64,000 nucleotides of DNA, taken from the NCBI GenBank assembly GCA_949318235.1, contig OX439137.1, positions 14,645,291 to 14,709,290 of the forward strand, given 5' to 3'. A model generated the notes under the pieces. That model did no database searches, was not told the origin of the DNA, and worked only from the letters and a program-made list of their open reading frames with translations. The translations under genes and the position numbers were made by a program. The stretch comes from Ecdyonurus torrentis. Its lineage: Eukaryota > Arthropoda > Insecta > Ephemeroptera > Heptageniidae. The first letter of the stretch is position 1, and each line of letters opens with the position of its first letter. Below are positions 12,950-26,060 of this stretch, in pieces.

Positions 12950-13875
12950 TTACAAATTATTACCTTTTTAATTAACATACAATAAAAATGTATATATCCC
13001 GGTGTTTTTCACCTTAACTTTATAAGCAGACATTGTATATACTTGCCTTAGATTATAAATCATTTTCTAAGTCTCGACAATTCGCACGCAATGTGTTTAC
13101 ATATAATTACATACAGCAAGTACATACTGTACTCCGCAGCTGCATGTTATATATCGATTTTTTTTAATTGTTAATATATTTTATATTTGTTTATGTAAGA
13201 CGTGGCGATATATAAATGAATAATAATTATTTGGTTTTAAAAATATATTTCAGAACATTATACATCTGTTTTCTTGTATATTTTAATTCTATATATGAGG
13301 ACAGGAGGTATTATAAATATATGGAGTTCAATGTGTACATAACATTACCAACATTATGGGCAACTGTTAAACCTTACAATTAGCGTACTTGAAAATAATA
13401 ATAATAATAAATAATAAAATAATTTTTTATTCGGAATATTTTTTTCATAGGAAGAAGATTTTATTACGTTTCATATCTTCAGTCCTGTATATTTATAAAG
13501 GTAAAGGGTATAACAAGTTTTTTTTTCTTCTTCTTCTCATTGTTACAGCCATTGGCTTATTCACGCATGGCCACGTCACTTAGTCTTTGCAGAGTGCTTA
13601 CATATTATACTACATGGCGATCGTTTAATAATAAAAATAAATGATTTTATTATGGCGTTGTGAGGACATTACCAAGATCAAGATTCCAATTGGAAGTATT
13701 TGATATTTTGCTAGAAGAACAAGAATATTTGAATATGAATATGCGACTTTGAATATGCATGCAATTGTCTCCCAAAGGCACTATGATGACTTTCTCAAAC
13801 CATCATACCTGGGTTAAAAAATAACAATAATAATAAAAATAACCCCCCCCCCCCCCTCAACCTATAAATAAAAAA

Positions 13876-13938
13876 GTAGGCATCGAACGCGGATCTCCCG
13901 CGTGTTAAGTGGTTGCCCTCTCCACTAAACCATGGGAT
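13876..13938 (-). pseudogene. Degenerate tRNA-like sequence (tRNA pseudogene or SINE head)
   Basis: Read on the minus strand, it has an A-box-like TGGTTTAGTGGAGAGG, an anticodon-loop-like TTAACAC (anticodon AAC, Val type) and a B-box GTTCGATGC, in tRNA order and at tRNA spacing. A T6 run, a possible Pol III terminator, follows. The acceptor, anticodon and T stems do not pair properly: the 3' acceptor strand is replaced by the T run and the anticodon stem has mismatches. It is therefore not a working tRNA. It could be a decayed tRNA gene or the head of a tRNA-derived SINE; a second copy was not seen in this window. Confidence 0.6.
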
Positions 13939-16377
13939 GATTTTGCATTTATATTCATCAGATAGAACACTCAATCAACAATTCAGATTCAATATGTCAC
14001 AATTTAAAAATTTACAATTTTTTCAATAACACTGTTTGCACATTGAGAATTATACTATTTTTATGTTTGATATAAAGCTTTGTGATTTGTGTTTCGGAAC
14101 GTGAAATAAATTACGATCCATTAACTAATACTTTTATTTTTCAATGGGAGTTCGCATTTATTGAGCACAGAGGGTGCAAGATATACAAATATAATAATTA
14201 ATAATACTGTTCTGATATGCGAGGCATTTATAGTCTTATTGTTATTTTCATTATAAGTTTGTATTATTGTATTTCAAGATTTGAAATTTGCACATATTTA
14301 TGAAATGATTTGTTATGATTTTCTTACTCTACCATTAAATTAATGCTATTATGTATAAATACATAAAATAGTTAACAATGAACTATAACTGATTATATAT
14401 ACCGACTACTAATACTTATTGGATTCTGAAAAAGTAGAAGAAGAAAAACTTGATCAAATTTTTATTGAAAATTCACTTATTATTCAAATTATATCTTTTA
14501 ACCCCCAAACTAATACAAGTAAATATAGTTTTTATTATTATAATTTTTTTTAAATTGATAAATATTATATAGTAGACGCTTAGATTGGATAAATTGGAAA
14601 AGAGAGTTTACCTGTATAGGCGACAGAATTATTTTGGAAACATTTTGTAAATATAAGAGACTTTTGAGTTTTAAAGTAAAAATGTCATTAAATGAAAATC
14701 TCAACGCACATTATTAAAACATAAATGTATGTTATTAATTTTCTTAGTAAATAGTATTTACTAAGAAAGTACAAATAGTAACAATTTTACATATAAAATG
14801 AAGATTTTGTATATTTATATACAACACTTTAGAGCACCAAGAGTAATTTTAAATTAAGGAACTCATAGCCTCGTTTACACTGATAGAGCATTTAATAATT
14901 ATAATTTGCATAATATTTAACATTTCAAAGATGCTTTCTGTTACTTACATGAAAGGGTGCAAAAATCTAATTAAATATCAAGAAATGTAGAAATTAGTAT
15001 AGTGAGAGAGAGAGAGAGAGAAGATAAATTTAGTATAGAGAGAGAGAGAAGTTAAATTTGAACTTAAATATTTTTTATTAGCATTTAAAATACGTAAAAA
15101 AAATTAGAATAAGATACAAAAGAGATTTATCATTTAAACTAATTTAAAATTTATGTATATATACATTTGTTTGTTTAATTTCAAATTTTACTTAATTATC
15201 TAAAGTGAGTAATTTGTTATATTTTAATTTAATTTCTCGTATATTTAGACTTTGTGGTGGTTTTCTTTGTGATGTTTTTGTTTTTATATAATATGAATAC
15301 AGCTCATATAAGAAAATACAATATTTTTTACTGAGCCTTTTTTTTTTTGTCAATAAAAAGTAACACTACTATAAAATCTAAAAAAAAATGAACATAATAA
15401 TGAAAAATCTAAAAATTGGTAAATAAATTAATAAAAATTAAAATATCGTTTAATTAATCCAATTCTTTTTCCCAATTTGAAACGATTCATTATTTGTATT
15501 TGAATAGGTATCCCTACATAATATGATATTAATATACTTTCAATTGAAATCATTTTGAAAATGATAAGAAGTAAAAACTTCATTATGAAAATACACAAAA
15601 TTCAATTCAATTTGGATAAAAGAATATCTAAAATTAAAATAATAAGTGGCGTACAATTATGTTCTGAAACTTAACAATAATTAAAAGTTGTTGTTTTTCC
15701 TTCATATAGTATCCAATTTTGTACTTTGAATGAATTTTTCTCTTCCGAATTCAAATTGTGAAATACTCCTTTACATTCAATAAACGGCAACACTATTTCT
15801 TTAGATATTTGCATAAATAAATAATAATAATAAAAATTAAAAAATAACATTTTTCATTATTTTAGTTCTTTAAATTTCTAAATACAAATTCTTTCTAAAA
15901 AAATTATTAATACAAAAGCAACTTTAAGAATATTTTAAATGAACTTTAATAAAATGTATAAAAATAGCTTTAAAAAAAAGTACATTAATTACTAAATTAA
16001 AATTTAAAAATAAATTTTTACGTTATGTAAAAAAAAAAAAAAAGTATATTGTTTAAAATTAGTCTACAGACAAGCTCGTCGCGTAAGACCTGGCACACAA
16101 AAATTATATCCCTCCCTCCGTATAGTCTCATTTTCCATGTTCCATATTCCGTAATCAACGCACGGGTTCTAATTAAAAATATGACGTCATCATTTCAAAT
16201 TCAGGTTTATATTTCGTCATAGTTGAGAACAACCCTCATAGATGGCATATGCTACCCTGTTTTCTTTCATCCCCTAAATGTACAATACTGCGCGTGTTTA
16301 ATGCATATCATTACTTATATAGTCAGCTTACCGATATTTTATTTGCTTACTATATTTTTTTAATGGATTGTTATTTT
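13939..16377. other. AT-rich non-coding stretch
   Basis: Contains short (GA)n tracts (15003-15021, 15038-15049) and an isolated exact TGACGTCA (16182-16189) in a somewhat G+C-richer patch (16060-16260) that has no recognised coding content. Confidence 0.5.
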
Positions 16378-16598
16378 TACTAAACAAGAAAAACATAAAT
16401 AACATAATTTATGCAACAGCGAATAATTTTGTCTGTAGTATTTTGCATAATGGTGTTATTTTTGAACAATTATGCTATACAACATAACTGTTATGCTATG
16501 TAATTTATAGTCATGTATGAAAAGATTCATAAATTATGCTATTAGGTATGAAGGTTGTTGAAAATAAGCTAGCATGATTTTGTTGGTACTTTTGTTAT
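16378..16598. mobile_element. MITE family G, copy 1 (diverged)
   Basis: Shares an inner block TGTTATGCTATGTA and a GCTAGCAT block near the right end with the copy at 52050-52269. Its left end aligns with that at 45266. The ends are more decayed than in the other two copies, so the borders are approximate. Confidence 0.6.
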
Positions 16599-17216
16599 AA
16601 AATAACGATTTGTTTGTTTTTCTCGTTATTTAGTTTCTCTTGCTTTCACTTTCTTTATAATTAGTATTAATATTTGGCTATAACCAATACGAAACTACCC
16701 TAAAAATGTAATTAAAGTATAATTGTATTATTATTTAATTTTATTGTGTTACGTTGTATTATTATTTTTTTTTACTTTAAGTGGTTTATAATAATAAGTA
16801 ATCAAGTTGAACTGAATTTTACTTGATGATTTTATTAAATTTATTAACTAATTAAATATAATTGAATTTAAATTCAACTATATCTGAATCTGAGATCAAT
16901 TGATAAACGAATACACGCAGTATAGCTTTTGAATATTATTTCTATAATTACTTTTTATCTAATGTTTATAGTTTAAAGAAAGTAAAAAGTTATACATAGT
17001 GCAGGACTTGTTCTGACAATAGAATTATAGTTGGGCTTATGTACCCCTATTTTGTTCCTGAAAGTTCCAATATAAATTCAAAGCTGGTTATATTATAAAT
17101 CATATTATATGTTATTTATAATCAAATCATAAAATAACAATAATATTAAATTATATTCATCGAAAAATATTAACTGAATACTAATGGCATGTGCCACATA
17201 AATATACTGTAAATTG
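16599..17216. other. AT-rich spacer, nothing recognised
   Basis: No exon, RNA gene, long microsatellite or foldback structure was seen. Confidence 0.5.
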
Positions 17217-17502
17217 AAATAGGTAAACATTAGCCTGGAACAGGTATTGATATACTACAACAACACCAATGCAGGTAAACAGACTACAATAAAGGTGTAT
17301 GTATCACCTAGATTATAAATGATAAAATGATAAAGGTAGAGACAGTAGTAAAAACATCGCATTTTTATTGTGACAGCGATAGTAAACTAGCTTTCTGATT
17401 GGCTAGTTGACTTTCTCTACCTTTATCACCTATATATTATACTGTATTAGGTGACATTGTAGTACATCAATACCTATTCCAGGTTAAAAAATTACCTATT
17501 TA
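17217..17502. mobile_element. Foldback MITE, family K
   Basis: Inverted arms pair AAATAGGTAA, CCTGGAACAGGTATTGAT, TACTACAA and GATAAAGGTAGAGA at the left with their reverse complements at the right (about 17403-17502). Spacing differences are small. The central part includes further short self-complementary segments. It has no TGACGTCA, unlike families A to F. Single copy in this window. Confidence 0.8.
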
Positions 17503-18091
17503 ACTTAACAGGATTCATGTTCGTACCTATAACAGTAGTAGTAATTTTTACCATGCAATGAATACAAATAAATGCATTCATTTAATTCAAGAGAAATGCC
17601 CAAAAATAATTTTAAATCAAAGAATGAACTTTAACAAAAAATTTAAGAATTTAAGAATAATGTAAAAAATGCTGGCTAAACTTTATTATTTTTCTGTTTA
17701 TTTGGAGAGAAATAACGTTAAGTAGAAATATATGTACTAAATTTTAGTATTAATTCTAAATAAACAAAACAATTTTACGGTTTAGTAATTTTACAATATA
17801 CATACTGTATATAGTTTACATGTTTATAACATTAAATGCTAATTAACCAACTGGGATTATATACATTTTATTATATAAATATATTAGTTTCTATATATAT
17901 TTTATAAACTAGAAAGTTAAATAATTAATGAGCCACCCTGTTATATATGTTTCAAAGTTTTTGATACTTGAATTAAGCATTTTTTTTTTATAAAGTTGCG
18001 AAAAAATAAAAAATAAAAAAAATAGACAGTAGTATATTTAAAAATATATTTATTGTTTTCTGAAAAATAATGAAAAAAGTCATTATTTATG

Positions 18092-18401
18092 TATAGGGTC
18101 TATTATGCATTCATGTTAAAGTTGACGCCACGTTGGATCACTCAATAACATAGGCCGCATAGGAAAATGACTCATTTTGCCAGTTCAGAAATACTAAGTA
18201 ATCTTTTTGAGAGCATTGATGCTGTTAATAGCTTGAATTAGTATCTCAAGTATATGGGAAAAAAATAATAAAAAAATTAACCAATTTTCCAAAGAAAACA
18301 GCCAAAAACGAAGTTTGTCCTATATGCTGAGTATTGTAATTCATTACTCCAGTATCGAGTCCAAGCGCATTAAATATGACGTCATGCGCAAACACCCTAT
18401 A
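18092..18401 (+). mobile_element. MITE family D, copy 3
   Basis: Ends TATAGGGTCTATTATGCAT and GCGCAAACACCCTATA are inverted repeats flanked by TA. Internal blocks match copies 2 and 4, including GAGAGCATTGATGCTGTTAA and CCAAAAACGAAGTTTGTCCT. TGACGTCA is at 18377-18384, about 18 bp from the right end. No open frame. Confidence 0.9.
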
Positions 18402-18518
18402 TTAAACATATACAAAGCATTTTAAGAAACTAATTTATAATAATTGGTGAATTACCTAATAAAGAACTAAAGTATTATTATAATGATAAACAATTTCGTA
18501 ATGTTTACGAGTTGAGAA

Positions 18519-18543
18519 AAAAAAAAAAAAAAAAAAAAAAAAA
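18519..18543 (+). repeat. Poly(A) tract, 25 bp
   Basis: Pure A run in AT-rich DNA. Confidence 0.95.
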
Positions 18544-19111
18544 CTATAATCAAACGCAAGAGACGATGGAAGAATTCAATACTTTTTATAAATCAAATTC
18601 ACATAGTTTTTAATAAAGGTAACAATTAATTTTATTTATATTACCAATAATTACAAATAAAACCACAACAATTATACTTAATAATAAAGTAATAATCACG
18701 CACCGTTTTTCAAAACATTTAAATACTGAAATGTGCTGCCACCTAGAATTTTTTTATTTTATTAAAAAAAGTCAATATTATCACCCCAACTGGATAAAAA
18801 ATTTATTTTTCTATTTAAAAACTCATCATCATATATGATACTATATACATATATAGTAAATAAATAATTTTATTTTAGATTTTATATAATTAGGTTTATA
18901 TTTATATTAAATTATACTAGATAATCAACTTTATTAACATTTAAAAAATACAATGTATATAATATAATATCTGACTCATATATTATACAATACAGGGTGT
19001 ATGTATATGTATGTATATATGTATGTATATATAATGTAATAATGTTTAAATGTAATGATATGTAAAATTTATGTGGCTGTTATATTTCCTGTTTCATATT
19101 ACTCTAACCAT

Positions 19112-19231
<120 letters not shown>

Positions 19232-19835
19232 CAAAACTGACCATTATTATATTGATGCTATAAATTTTACACTTGTATTATACATAGCTAATAAATATGT
19301 ATTGTATCATCAGTTAAATATTTCTGTACAGTACTTAATGATATTTATGAAAACGTTTATAAAAATAAGACATTTATCTTCCATATGCACCAACTATGTA
19401 TAACATTTTGTGATTTTATGTTATGAATTATTACGTTATTAATTTATAGTACGAAAAAATAACTGTAAAAAAAAATTAAATTTATACTTTTGTGCTCATT
19501 TAAAAACTATTAATAAGTTTCTATTAAGGGGAAAAAAATAGTAATTTTTTGAATTCTAATAAAATATTTAGAATTTTTTTTTTTTCAAATGCCCTAAAAT
19601 GTAACATTTATAATGTTAGTGTAAGCATTTATCTAAAAATAAAACAATAGATTTTTCCAATTTTGCAGCATATTTTTATTATTATTTATTAAGCGTCAAA
19701 AATTGTATAAGAATATAACATTAATTGGTATCATCTAAAACAAAAACATATTTACTCACAATAAAATAATATTGTTTGTTAAATAATCCATTTTATTTCC
19801 CATGTTTTAAATTTACATTTTAATAAGGGAGAAAG

Positions 19836-19840
<5 letters not shown>

Positions 19841-19880
<40 letters not shown>

Positions 19881-19913
19881 GAGAGAGTGTGTGTGTGTGT
19901 GAGAGAGAGAGAG
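19841..19913 (+). repeat. Compound (GA)n/(GT)n microsatellite
   Basis: GA tract with an embedded GT block, about 90 bp before a long CT tract of opposite strand sense. Confidence 0.95.
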
Positions 19914-20002
19914 GTTTATAAAAATTTTGCGTTAAAATGTTGAAAAAAAAAGTGATTTTTAAATACGTTTTATATATAAGTAATTTACATGTCTTTGTGT
20001 CT

Positions 20003-20003
<1 letters not shown>

Positions 20004-20084
<81 letters not shown>
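20004..20084 (+). repeat. (CT)n microsatellite, 81 bp
   Basis: Pure CT tract. With the GA tract just upstream it forms an inverted pair that could fold back in a transcript. Confidence 0.98.
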
Positions 20085-20087
<3 letters not shown>

Positions 20088-20410
20088 TACATCTGTGCTT
20101 TGTAATGTATATTATTATTTATTATATACATGTACATTAAACGAATTACATTTATACTGGGTTGTATTAAATTAATGTTTTATTTTTCATTTACCGTAAC
20201 CGCAATAATAATAATAATAATACGTGCCATGCGCTATCTTTATACAATATGTTGAATAATGTAATTTAGAATATAATAAAGGAAGTCAATGAATATTATT
20301 TGTAATTGAAATTATTATAACATTTATAAAAAAATACATTATGAATAGAATATATTATTTATAATTTTAATACTTTTATACCTTTTTTTTTTTATTATTA
20401 TTATTTTTTG

Positions 20411-20480
20411 AGAGCGCCTGCAAAGTATGCAACTTTTTAAGCTGTGAAGTATTGCGGGTAGTATAACTTTAGGCACTCTA
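20411..20480. repeat. Short inverted repeat, about 70 bp
   Basis: AGAGCGCCTGCAAAGTAT at the left pairs imperfectly with ATAACTTTAGGCACTCT at the right. It could be a tiny foldback element or a decayed one. Confidence 0.5.
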
Positions 20481-21102
20481 TAAAAAAAACTTTTTGGAAA
20501 TATTTTAGACGATGATCTAATTTACGAGGTTAGTAATGGAGATCAGCTGATGATAAAAGTGATCAACTGGAACTTTTTTTACTTTCTTTCTTCTTCTTCT
20601 TCGTGTGGTATCAGAATTTTAGACCCGTAAAGTTCAAGGATAATTTCAATAATTTTTTCCACCTTTGTTTCAAAAGTGACGTACCCTGTATTTTTTTCAT
20701 CAGGGGTATAGCTTTATATTGATACAAATTTGATTACAAACGATGGAAATGTGGTGATATGGAACCTCTTATCTGTCCTTTTAATAATTTTTTAATGAAA
20801 AACGTTGTTGATTGCGTACTTTTTAAATCACATTAATAACAAAACAATTTAATGATAAATCAAGTCCATTTAATGCAAATTCTTTAAGATCTGTTAATAA
20901 TATCCCAAACAAAAATTATATATTTGTACATAATTCTGATCCATGTGTATCACTAATATTAGTACGCATGAAACAATGTATGATTACAAATAAAATCAAA
21001 ATTAACCTAACAATTCTTTCCTAACCTGATGCCTATTCTATTTTAGAAACCACGTAAAGAGGATACAGATAATTTTAATTAGAAGTTGCAATATACTTGC
21101 AT

Positions 21103-21144
<42 letters not shown>

Positions 21145-21980
21145 CATCTTGACATTTTATATCAAAAAAATTCCAATATAATGATTTTCTATTCAATGTT
21201 TATAAAATGTTGTGTATAAACAAATTATTATTTCGGGGGAAAATGTCAACACAAATTTTGAGAGATTTTCTTTCAAATTTTTTTTAACGATATCCTTAAC
21301 CTGCCTGTCTTTCCCTCTATCTTATTATGATTATTCTTTCATTTTACTTTAATGATGTCTTGATCATTATTATTTATTGTAATTTAAGTATGTTTTTCTC
21401 TATCTTTTTTTTTCTTTTTCGTCATTATTATTATTTATACAATAATAATGAGTTACAAACGTAGTCTATAAAATAATATAAAACCTTTTTTTTTTAAACA
21501 AATAATATTGTTTTAATGAATACAAATATATTAATGAAGTGGTATTTTTGTATTTTGATTGTCATAATGATTATGTTGAACTTTGATTGATCCTTTGTTA
21601 TTAATTGCTTATGTAATTATTTGACGTTTTGAAATGAAAAATTCTTAAATTTGAAGGATAATGAAAAAAAAAATCACGTAATATTTAAAAAAATATAGGC
21701 CTATATATTAGAAGAAAATAGTATGTATACCAGTATACCTATCCAATTTATGTAAAAAAAAAATTATAGTAAGAATTCCTTAAACTTAAGGAAAATGCGT
21801 AGGAACAATTATTTATAGTTTTTTTTTATGCTGATTGTTGGCTTGATTTTTCAAATCCTGTAAGTTGCAGGCAACCACTTATCCATCTTCATTATTATAT
21901 CGATGTATCATAATTGAAGTAGAAGTCTTGAATATCGAGATTGAAGTGTAAATTTGATGATCTTTTGTATTACTTTTTGG

Positions 21981-22016
21981 GGAGAGAGAAAGGAAGAAAG
22001 AGAGAGAGAGAGAGAA

Positions 22017-22076
<60 letters not shown>
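21981..22076 (+). repeat. (GA)n microsatellite, about 95 bp
   Basis: An impure purine lead-in is followed by a pure AG tract. Confidence 0.97.
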
Positions 22077-22078
<2 letters not shown>

Positions 22079-22662
22079 TTTGGTATTTTTTGCTGACTGA
22101 TCACAATTAAAAAGATAATTAAGCCATTGTCTAATTAAATTATTGATTGATTATTGAATAATGTATTTTTCATATATAATAATGACTCAGCAATTTTCAA
22201 TAATTAATAAAAATTTAAAAATAATCTTCTAAAGTATAAAATTGGATTTATTTTCTTTAAAAACTTTTTAAGTAAATGCTTAAAAAATTAATTCTAATTT
22301 AAATATGAAGCGAAAAAAAAAATTCTCTGAAGTAACAAAAAATAAATATATATATATATTTAAAATTCCTGTACTATATTATAGGAAAGTTACTAATTTG
22401 CATGTAAAATGTTATTTATTATTTTAAATTTGAGTACGTAAGTTCAGACATGTATATTACGTATTATTGTAATCACCTGCTTTTTAAATTGTACTTTTTT
22501 TTTATTCGCAGCTGCCTTTACCGATGTGGTAGTTTTACTGAGTCGTTAATTTTGCAAGCTTTTTTTTTTTTTTTTTTTTTTTTTAAGAACCGGTTTTTTG
22601 ATACTTGTCAGACCTATAGCACCTTATCACCTCTTTTTTTAAGTGTAATTAACAGTGTGTAT

Positions 22663-22665
<3 letters not shown>

Positions 22666-22711
<46 letters not shown>
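22666..22711 (+). repeat. (GA)n microsatellite, 46 bp
   Basis: Pure GA tract. Confidence 0.97.
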
Positions 22712-22714
<3 letters not shown>

Positions 22715-23920
22715 AACATGCAATGCAATTATTATTTTTGTTAAAAATTAGTTAAAATTTATAACAAAATGACAATTTATAGTTTTATTATTATTATTTT
22801 CTCTCTTTTTTTTTGTTACTTACAAAAGCCAGGTTTTATATTTCCGTCTAAAAGTTTTCTTTTAATTAAAATATAATAAAATTTATTTTTACTTAATATA
22901 AAAATAAAGTTGTTAATTATTTTTAAGAATAAACCTGTTCCTTTTCTTTTTACATCCGCGGCTACTTTTTTTTTTTTTTTTTTAAGTAATGTTAATTTTA
23001 CAAGATTTTTTTTTTATTATTTTTGCTAGTTTTGTAAAATAAAATCCTGGTTTCTTTAAATAAATAATTAAAAAAATTGATTTTAAATTTATTTATATTT
23101 TTACCATACTGAAAGTCATTTTATTTATAAAGTTACTGACTGGATAAAAACGTATTGTATAATTAATTCTTTAAAAAAATTAAAATAAAAAATATACATT
23201 ATTATAGTTATTAGATTCTATAATTATTTTAAACATGATTTTTAATGATTTTTAAGAACCAAAGTACAGTAAATTTATTAGTTTCTTATAAAAAATGAAA
23301 ATACCAAATATTCTAAACTTTTAACGTAAACAAATTTTTATTTTTCGTTCTCACATTTTTTTCTCCATCATTATTAAAAGAATAAAAAGTGAGAGTAAAA
23401 AATCACCATTTTAAGGGATGAAGTATAAGAAGAAAAAAAAAAAATGTTCCAGTAAAATTGATGATTAGATGACAACCTTATGATTGATGTTTCTTTCATA
23501 TATATTTTTTTTCTAAGATAAAAAATATGAAGGGGCAATTTGGTAAGTAAGATTTTTAATATAAAATTTCATATCCCATACACTCCCTTCATATTTTTAT
23601 TATTATTATAAAGATTAGTGTCATATTTTTCTACGTTGACTTATGAGACGAAAGACTTTCTCATATTAGTGATGATGATAATGGATAAAAATTATATACC
23701 TTATTTTTTTATATATTATTATATAATATAAGATTTTTTTTTATAATAAATGATTTTTTTTTAGGGAGTCTTAATAAGATTTTTTTTAATTTTATTTAAA
23801 AATATTGTTTTAAATTTTTCTTACTTTTTGTGCAATTAAATAGGTATTATTTTATATATAATTTTAATTCTGGTTTAGTAACACTATTTTCTACTACTAA
23901 AATTACGATCAACTATGGTT

Positions 23921-24010
23921 ATTCAAATGGAATGTGCATTTTTTTGGTGCAAGAAAACAGAGTTTAGGAACAACACTAATAATAATGTAAAAATATAATT
24001 TATATTATTT
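23921..24010 (+). repeat. Weak dispersed repeat, family H
   Basis: Shares TCAAATGGAAT-GTGCATT, a T run, GTGCAAGA and GAGTTTA-GAACAACA blocks with 29231-29320, and fewer with 11485-11540. Confidence 0.4.
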
Positions 24011-24261
24011 TAAATTTTTTTGTTTTTGTTTATAAAAATTATAAAGTGAACTACTTTTGTTTGTGGTGGTATTTTGCAATTATACAACTTACAATAGAAG
24101 TAATTTTTGTTAATAATCACGTCATCAAATTCGCTTTTTACAAAAGCATAGAGTAAACAATTTGATTAAATTTGCAACAATGAAAAAAATTTCCAATGTT
24201 TCGTGAAAATATCAATTAAATTCTGTAGAAATAGAATTCTAATGATAAAGAATAGAAATTG

Positions 24262-24292
<31 letters not shown>

Positions 24293-24930
24293 AATATTTT
24301 AATATTATTATAATATGCATTATACCTATGTCATTTTTATATCTTTCGATCTATATTTTCTTAATTTTCCTAAAAGTTTTTCTTTTCTTATATTATATAG
24401 TATGATAAAGTAAGTGACGATATAAAAAATTGGTTTCTCTTCTTCTTCTTCTTTTTTTTAAGTCGTTAACGTGTTCCATGCGTGGCGTGGCGTCGTATTC
24501 TTGTGCACAGAACAGACTAAGCACTTTGCATATTACCTGCCGTTTCTCTTGCTTTATTGGTGGTACAGCTAACGTCAAAATTACAGCACTCTTCTTATGT
24601 AATTTATCACGTATAATTTAAACATCTTACCCTCTTCTTGTATGTGTGAGTATACCATTATATGTTCATCATTAATACAATATTATAATGATGAACATTT
24701 GTAAACATGTGAGCTTCAATGAGATTTGGAATTGATTTTAACATCAATTTTTTTTTTCAGTTGAAATATAATTTAGACATTTAGTATTATTTATTTATTT
24801 TTGTATTTTAATAAGATAAAAAAAAACATCAATATTATTTTAAGGAAAGGTTTTATTAAAATAGTTTTTTTTTAACAGATAGAACAAGATCTTTTAGCTA
24901 TGTGCAAGCTTGTTACCAAAATTCAAATTA

Positions 24931-24938
24931 AGAGAGAA

Positions 24939-24977
<39 letters not shown>
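24931..24977 (+). repeat. (GA)n microsatellite
   Basis: Slightly impure AG tract of about 47 bp. Confidence 0.95.
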
Positions 24978-24979
<2 letters not shown>

Positions 24980-25654
24980 AATAAAATTGTCAATTTTATA
25001 TAATTTGAACTTATTTCTATGGTATATACATAGAAACACAAGAAAATTTTGTTATTCATTTTTTTTTATATAACAGTTAATGAAGTGCAAATTGGAAGTC
25101 ATTACTGTAACAAAATAACAAGAACAAGATTTTTTTCCCTCCGTTCTTAACGCCGTCATTTACTCTCTCTCTATCTCTCTCTCTCAACGAGAAAATAAAT
25201 TATGATAAAGAAAATTGCTTTTATTTTTCTCTCTCTCTCTTATTTTCTAATATCAAAATTTTCTGTCTTTTTAATAATCATAAGTTCGAACAATTTATTT
25301 TTGGAGAAACGTGGATTATATAAGAGAGAGATACAGTTAAGTTTATTCCCATGAAAGACTGTAAAGACTTGCATTATTATGGAACAATTTCAGTGTTCTT
25401 TAAGAAAAGTATTGCGTGAACAAAGTGGTCAAGCGTCAGTTTGGGATTTTTTGAAATTTTGTTACATTTTGTTATACTTTTTTTTAGTACTTGTATTCAT
25501 TAAATAATTCATTCAATAAGATTCAAAATAATGTATATTGGATAAGAATTTAAATTTGAGAACTGCAATGCATTATATACCGAATAATACTTTCATCGTA
25601 TTATTGTTGCTATATATTTTATATATATCTATATTGTTCCTTAAACATCACAAT

Positions 25655-26060
25655 AATATTGTGGGTGGCACACGAATGCACTTAAGCCAATCAAGTGGAC
25701 AAAATGCCACTAACCCAGCTTTTTATGGCTATTTAGCATGGGGTCTAATTTGATGTTGATTGAATCTTAAGTCATGTTGCCCACTTGAGGTTATTGACTT
25801 TGCCTATATGTGCAGTGGTATGAGCACTATGAGCACTATTTTGCACAACATATACCTTAGAGCTGGATATCCATTATAATAACCGAGGTACTTAAAGATA
25901 AGGTAGCTCTTATGGACTCCCAAAACAATGCTGAAACCGTAAACGTGAGCTAGACTATAGGGTTTACAGGACTAGAGCCCACTCCATAAACCGGTTTTCT
26001 TCTGGGCGGGGATAGAAGCGACCCCAGGCCCTGAAACTTAATTAAATCACACGACCCGTT
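25655..26060. repeat. Unclassified G+C-richer block with small inverted repeats
   Basis: About 400 bp whose base composition differs sharply from the flanks. TCAAGTGGACAAAATG (25691-25706) pairs with CATGTTGCCCACTTGA (25773-25788), and a second hairpin-like pair lies at about 25806-25866. The right part (25985-26035) has GGGCGGGGATAGAAGCGACC. No reading frame through it looks like a known protein. It may be the end of a larger transposon, a SINE or a non-coding RNA; nothing here decides between them. Confidence 0.45.

Larger units (their letters stand above)
10650..13875. other. AT-rich non-coding stretch with simple repeats
   Basis: Contains T runs at 10687-10709 and 12421-12443, a (GTT)n stretch near 11538-11557, an (ATGT)n stretch near 11983-12000, a mixed (GT)/(GA) tract (12887-12949) and a 14-base C run (13843-13856). 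A weak dispersed repeat (family H) lies at 11485-11540. No exon was recognised. Confidence 0.55.
20481..25654. other. AT-rich non-coding stretch with simple repeats
   Basis: Contains T runs (21107-21144, 22561-22584), (GA)n tracts (21981-22076, 22666-22711, 24931-24977), an A run (24262-24290) and short CT tracts near 25160-25240. A G+C-richer patch at 24465-24600 (GCGTGGCGTGGCGTCG) is open on both strands but matches no protein I recognise and lacks convincing paired splice sites. Confidence 0.5.

Noticed and set aside
24393..24621. Overlapping open frames on both strands in a G+C-richer patch
   Set aside because: Neither translation resembles a known domain and no matched acceptor and donor pair frames it; kept only as a patch of note.
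25538..25753. 71-codon plus-strand frame ending in the G+C-richer block
   Set aside because: Its first half is hydrophobic AT-rich sequence and its end lies in a block with inverted repeats; no family match.
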